From NCBI GenBank assembly GCA_030605515.1, contig JAUWIE010000093.1, positions 1 through 6,919 of the forward strand: a DNA stretch of 6,919 bases. The letters run 5' to 3'. Position 1 is the first letter of the stretch. Each line of letters opens with the position of its first letter. A program made the translations under genes and the position numbers. The notes below the pieces were generated by a model. The model saw nothing but the letters and a program-made list of their open reading frames with translations. It made no database searches and was not told where the DNA came from. Positions 5,130 through 6,919 of this stretch are shown here, one piece after another. Source of the stretch: Thermoplasmatota archaeon (GTDB lineage: Archaea > Thermoplasmatota > E2 > DHVEG-1).

Positions 5130-6046
5130 TGGATAAAAAAGATATTATAAAAAAAATTGAGGAGTTAAGAATTAAAAATAATGCAATTATACTTGCACAT
5201 AACTATCAGATACCAGAAGTACAGGATATAGCTGATTTTGTAGGGGATTCTCTTGATCTATCAATAAAGGCAACAAAGACAAAATCTGACTACGTTATTT
5301 TCTGTGGTGTTGATTTTATGGCTGAGTCCGCAAAAATTTTGAATCCGAAAAAAAAGGTAATTCACCCTGATATAAAGGCAAAATGTCCTATGGCTGCAAT
5401 GGTTGATGCAGAAAGCCTAAACTACCTTAAAAAAGATCATCCAAATGCAAAGGTTGTATCCTATATTAATACCACTTCTAGTGTAAAAGCAGTTTCTGAT
5501 ATCTGTTGCACTAGCGCTAATGGTGCGAAGGTGGTGAAAAGTCTTCGTGTTAAGGATGTTATTTTTGTTCCTGATAGGAATCTGGGGTTGTATATACAGC
5601 GATCCATCAAGGATAAGAATATGGTTTTATGGCCTGGAATTTGCCCTATACATCATAATATCAAGAAAGAGGAAATCCTAGAACTCAAAGAGAAACACCC
5701 TAAGGCGGAGGTACTTGTCCACCCTGAATGTCAACCTGAGGTTATAGATATCGCGGATTATGTTTTTTCTACGAATGGTATGGTAGATTATGCAAGGGAG
5801 TCAGATGTAGAAGAGTTCATTATTGGTACTGAGAAAGATCTTTGTTATAGGTTGAAAAAAGAAAACCCAGGTAAAACGTTTTATCCTCTGAAATCAGCTG
5901 TTTGTCCTAATATGAAGAAGATAACGTTGGAAAAAATCTTAAATAGCTTGAAAACTTTAGAGCCAAAAGTAAAACTTCCTGATGAGATAATGAAGAAAGC
6001 AGGGCTTCCTCTTCAGCGGATGATGGAAGTTGGACGGGGGGATTAG
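5129..6046 (+). CDS. nadA: Quinolinate synthase NadA
   Basis: Cytosolic enzyme of de novo NAD synthesis: condenses iminoaspartate with dihydroxyacetone phosphate to quinolinate. It is built from three similar domains, with an oxygen-sensitive [4Fe-4S] cluster held by one cysteine from each. Those cysteines are visible as C86 (KCPMAAM), C172 (WPGICPIHH) and C259 (AVCPNMKKI). Other family motifs are AHNYQ (23-27), GDSLDLS (39-45), CGVDFMAESAKIL (59-71), YINTTSSVKAVSD (112-124), TSANG (128-132), VPDRNLG (147-153), HPEC (198-201) and IGTE (232-235). At 305 aa it is full length for the archaeal/Thermotoga short form. The ATG gives the expected N-terminus. The next gene, a cysteine desulfurase, starts one base after the TAG, which fits cluster supply. 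No key residue is missing. Confidence 0.97.
   Translation: MDKKDIIKKIEELRIKNNAIILAHNYQIPEVQDIADFVGDSLDLSIKATKTKSDYVIFCGVDFMAESAKILNPKKKVIHPDIKAKCPMAAMVDAESLNYLKKDHPNAKVVSYINTTSSVKAVSDICCTSANGAKVVKSLRVKDVIFVPDRNLGLYIQRSIKDKNMVLWPGICPIHHNIKKEEILELKEKHPKAEVLVHPECQPEVIDIADYVFSTNGMVDYARESDVEEFIIGTEKDLCYRLKKENPGKTFYPLKSAVCPNMKKITLEKILNSLKTLEPKVKLPDEIMKKAGLPLQRMMEVGRGD
6036..6041 (+). promoter_or_regulatory. G-rich ribosome binding site of the cysteine desulfurase
   Basis: Six G in a row lie in the last codons of nadA and end 6 nt before the ATG at 6048. Such a run is rare in this AT-rich window and is well placed to act as a Shine-Dalgarno sequence; it also encodes the glycines at the end of NadA. 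Confidence 0.5.
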
Positions 6047-6047
6047 A

Positions 6048-6919
6048 ATGAAAAAGGTCTACATGGATTATGGTTCCAGCACACCGGTTGACAAAGAAGT
6101 AATTAATGCTATGCTGCCATATTTTACCAAGTATTATGGTAATGCATCTTCTATACACTCGTTTGGTAGAGATGCGTATGATGCAGTAGAGGAATCAAGG
6201 AAGAACGTAGCTGACTTATTGAGTGCAAATGCTGATGAGGTTATATTTACAGCGGGTGGTACAGAGTCAGATAACCTTGCTGTTAAGGGTGTAGCGTATT
6301 TTAACAAGGATAAAAGAGGTACTAAAGGTCCTCATATAATAACAAGTGCGATTGAGCATCCTGCGGTTCTTGAGACATGTAAACATTTGGAGAAGCAGGG
6401 GTTCAAGGTTAAATATCTCCCTGTGGATGAGTATGGGATTATAAAAACAGAGGAGTTAGAACAGTCTATTTCTAAGGATACTTTTCTTATCACAATTATG
6501 TATGCTAACAATGAGATTGGAACTATCGAACCCATCATGGAGATAGGACGTATAGCCAGGGAACATAACGTGGCTTTTCATACTGATGCGGTTCAGGCTA
6601 TTGGTAAAATCTCTATTGATGTCAACAAATTAGGTATAGATATGTTGTCTATTTCTTCTCATAAGATATATGGGCCTAAAGGTGTTGGAGCGTTGTACAT
6701 TAGAAAAGGAGTAAAAATCTGGCCTATCATGCATGGTGGTGGTCATGAACGGGGATTGCGTAGTAGTACGTATAATACACAAGGTATTGTAGGGCTTGGT
6801 AAGGCTTGTGAGTTAGCAGGGAAAAGAATGGAAAAAGATACGAAACACCTTAAAAAACTGCGTGATAAGTTAATAAAAGATGTATTACAGATAGAGCAGA
6901 GTTATCTTAATGGTCACCC
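6048..6919 (+). CDS. Cysteine desulfurase, NifS/IscS family (3' end outside window)
   Basis: Pyridoxal-phosphate enzyme that takes sulfur from cysteine as a persulfide and passes it to iron-sulfur cluster assembly. The first 290 residues are present. PLP-site residues fall at the same numbers as in E. coli IscS: H104 in SAIEHPAVLET, D180 and Q183 in FHTDAVQAIG, and Schiff-base K206 in SISSHKIYGPKG. Also seen are MDYGSSTPVD at the N-terminus (usually A-T or A-A instead of S-S), TAGGTESDN (68-76), MYANNEIGT (151-159) and GGGHERGLRSST (230-241). The catalytic cysteine loop, expected near residue 325, lies beyond the window, so the subtype (NifS, IscS or a NadA-dedicated paralogue) cannot be settled. 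It starts one base after the nadA stop, so co-transcription and coupled translation are very likely, and its probable client is the NadA [4Fe-4S] cluster. Confidence 0.95.
   Translation, partial: MKKVYMDYGSSTPVDKEVINAMLPYFTKYYGNASSIHSFGRDAYDAVEESRKNVADLLSANADEVIFTAGGTESDNLAVKGVAYFNKDKRGTKGPHIITSAIEHPAVLETCKHLEKQGFKVKYLPVDEYGIIKTEELEQSISKDTFLITIMYANNEIGTIEPIMEIGRIAREHNVAFHTDAVQAIGKISIDVNKLGIDMLSISSHKIYGPKGVGALYIRKGVKIWPIMHGGGHERGLRSSTYNTQGIVGLGKACELAGKRMEKDTKHLKKLRDKLIKDVLQIEQSYLNGH

Noticed and set aside
5907..6158. Minus-strand open frame of 83 codons across the nadA/nifS junction
   Set aside because: It is antisense to two well-supported genes and its sequence is low in protein-like motifs.
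6332..6538. Minus-strand open frame of 68 codons
   Set aside because: It is antisense to the conserved core of the cysteine desulfurase.
1..6919. CRISPR array, tRNA, rRNA, insertion sequence or defence system
   Set aside because: No regularly spaced repeats, cloverleaf, conserved rRNA segment, transposase or terminal repeats, or recognisable defence proteins were seen on either strand.

Overview
The window looks like chromosomal DNA from an AT-rich archaeon, most likely a euryarchaeal or methanogen-related lineage. The evidence is an archaeal-type Dph2 (diphthamide is made only by archaea and eukaryotes), a DUF401 permease, GGTG/GAGG-type Shine-Dalgarno sequences, and AT-rich TATA-like boxes about 20-30 nt upstream of expected transcript starts. 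The lineage cannot be fixed more closely from this sequence. No rRNA, tRNA, CRISPR array, insertion sequence, integrase or phage gene was seen, and no gene-free stretch exceeds about 130 bases.

Layout. Positions 1-5000 are transcribed leftward (minus strand). In transcription order these genes are: a membrane-anchored 145-aa protein with a possible degenerate PLD-like domain (4554-4991), a DUF401 multi-pass permease (3148-4437), an aminoglycoside-phosphotransferase-fold kinase of the COG2187 type (2051-3058), a P-loop kinase of the COG0645/AAA_33 type (1357-1959), a possible 37-codon mini-gene (1220-1330), dph2 (204-1223), and the first 28 codons of a secreted or membrane protein (1-85). Positions 5129-6919 are transcribed rightward: nadA (quinolinate synthase) and, one base after its stop codon, a nifS/iscS-type cysteine desulfurase that runs off the window. 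The two blocks diverge from a roughly 130-bp intergenic region that holds TATA-like boxes and several short inverted repeats.

Functional reading. nadA-nifS is a coherent unit: quinolinate synthase needs a [4Fe-4S] cluster, and the desulfurase next to it can supply the sulfur. Dph2 is also a [4Fe-4S] enzyme, but it lies in the other block. The COG2187 and COG0645 proteins are often fused in one bacterial polypeptide; here they are separate, adjacent genes in the same order as the two halves of that fusion. The P-loop of the COG0645-like protein has tryptophan in place of its last glycine. These two genes, the mini-gene before dph2 and the palindromes before nadA are the points most worth checking. 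Most of the window is otherwise ordinary housekeeping and transporter content, and I found no clear evidence of a new multi-gene system.
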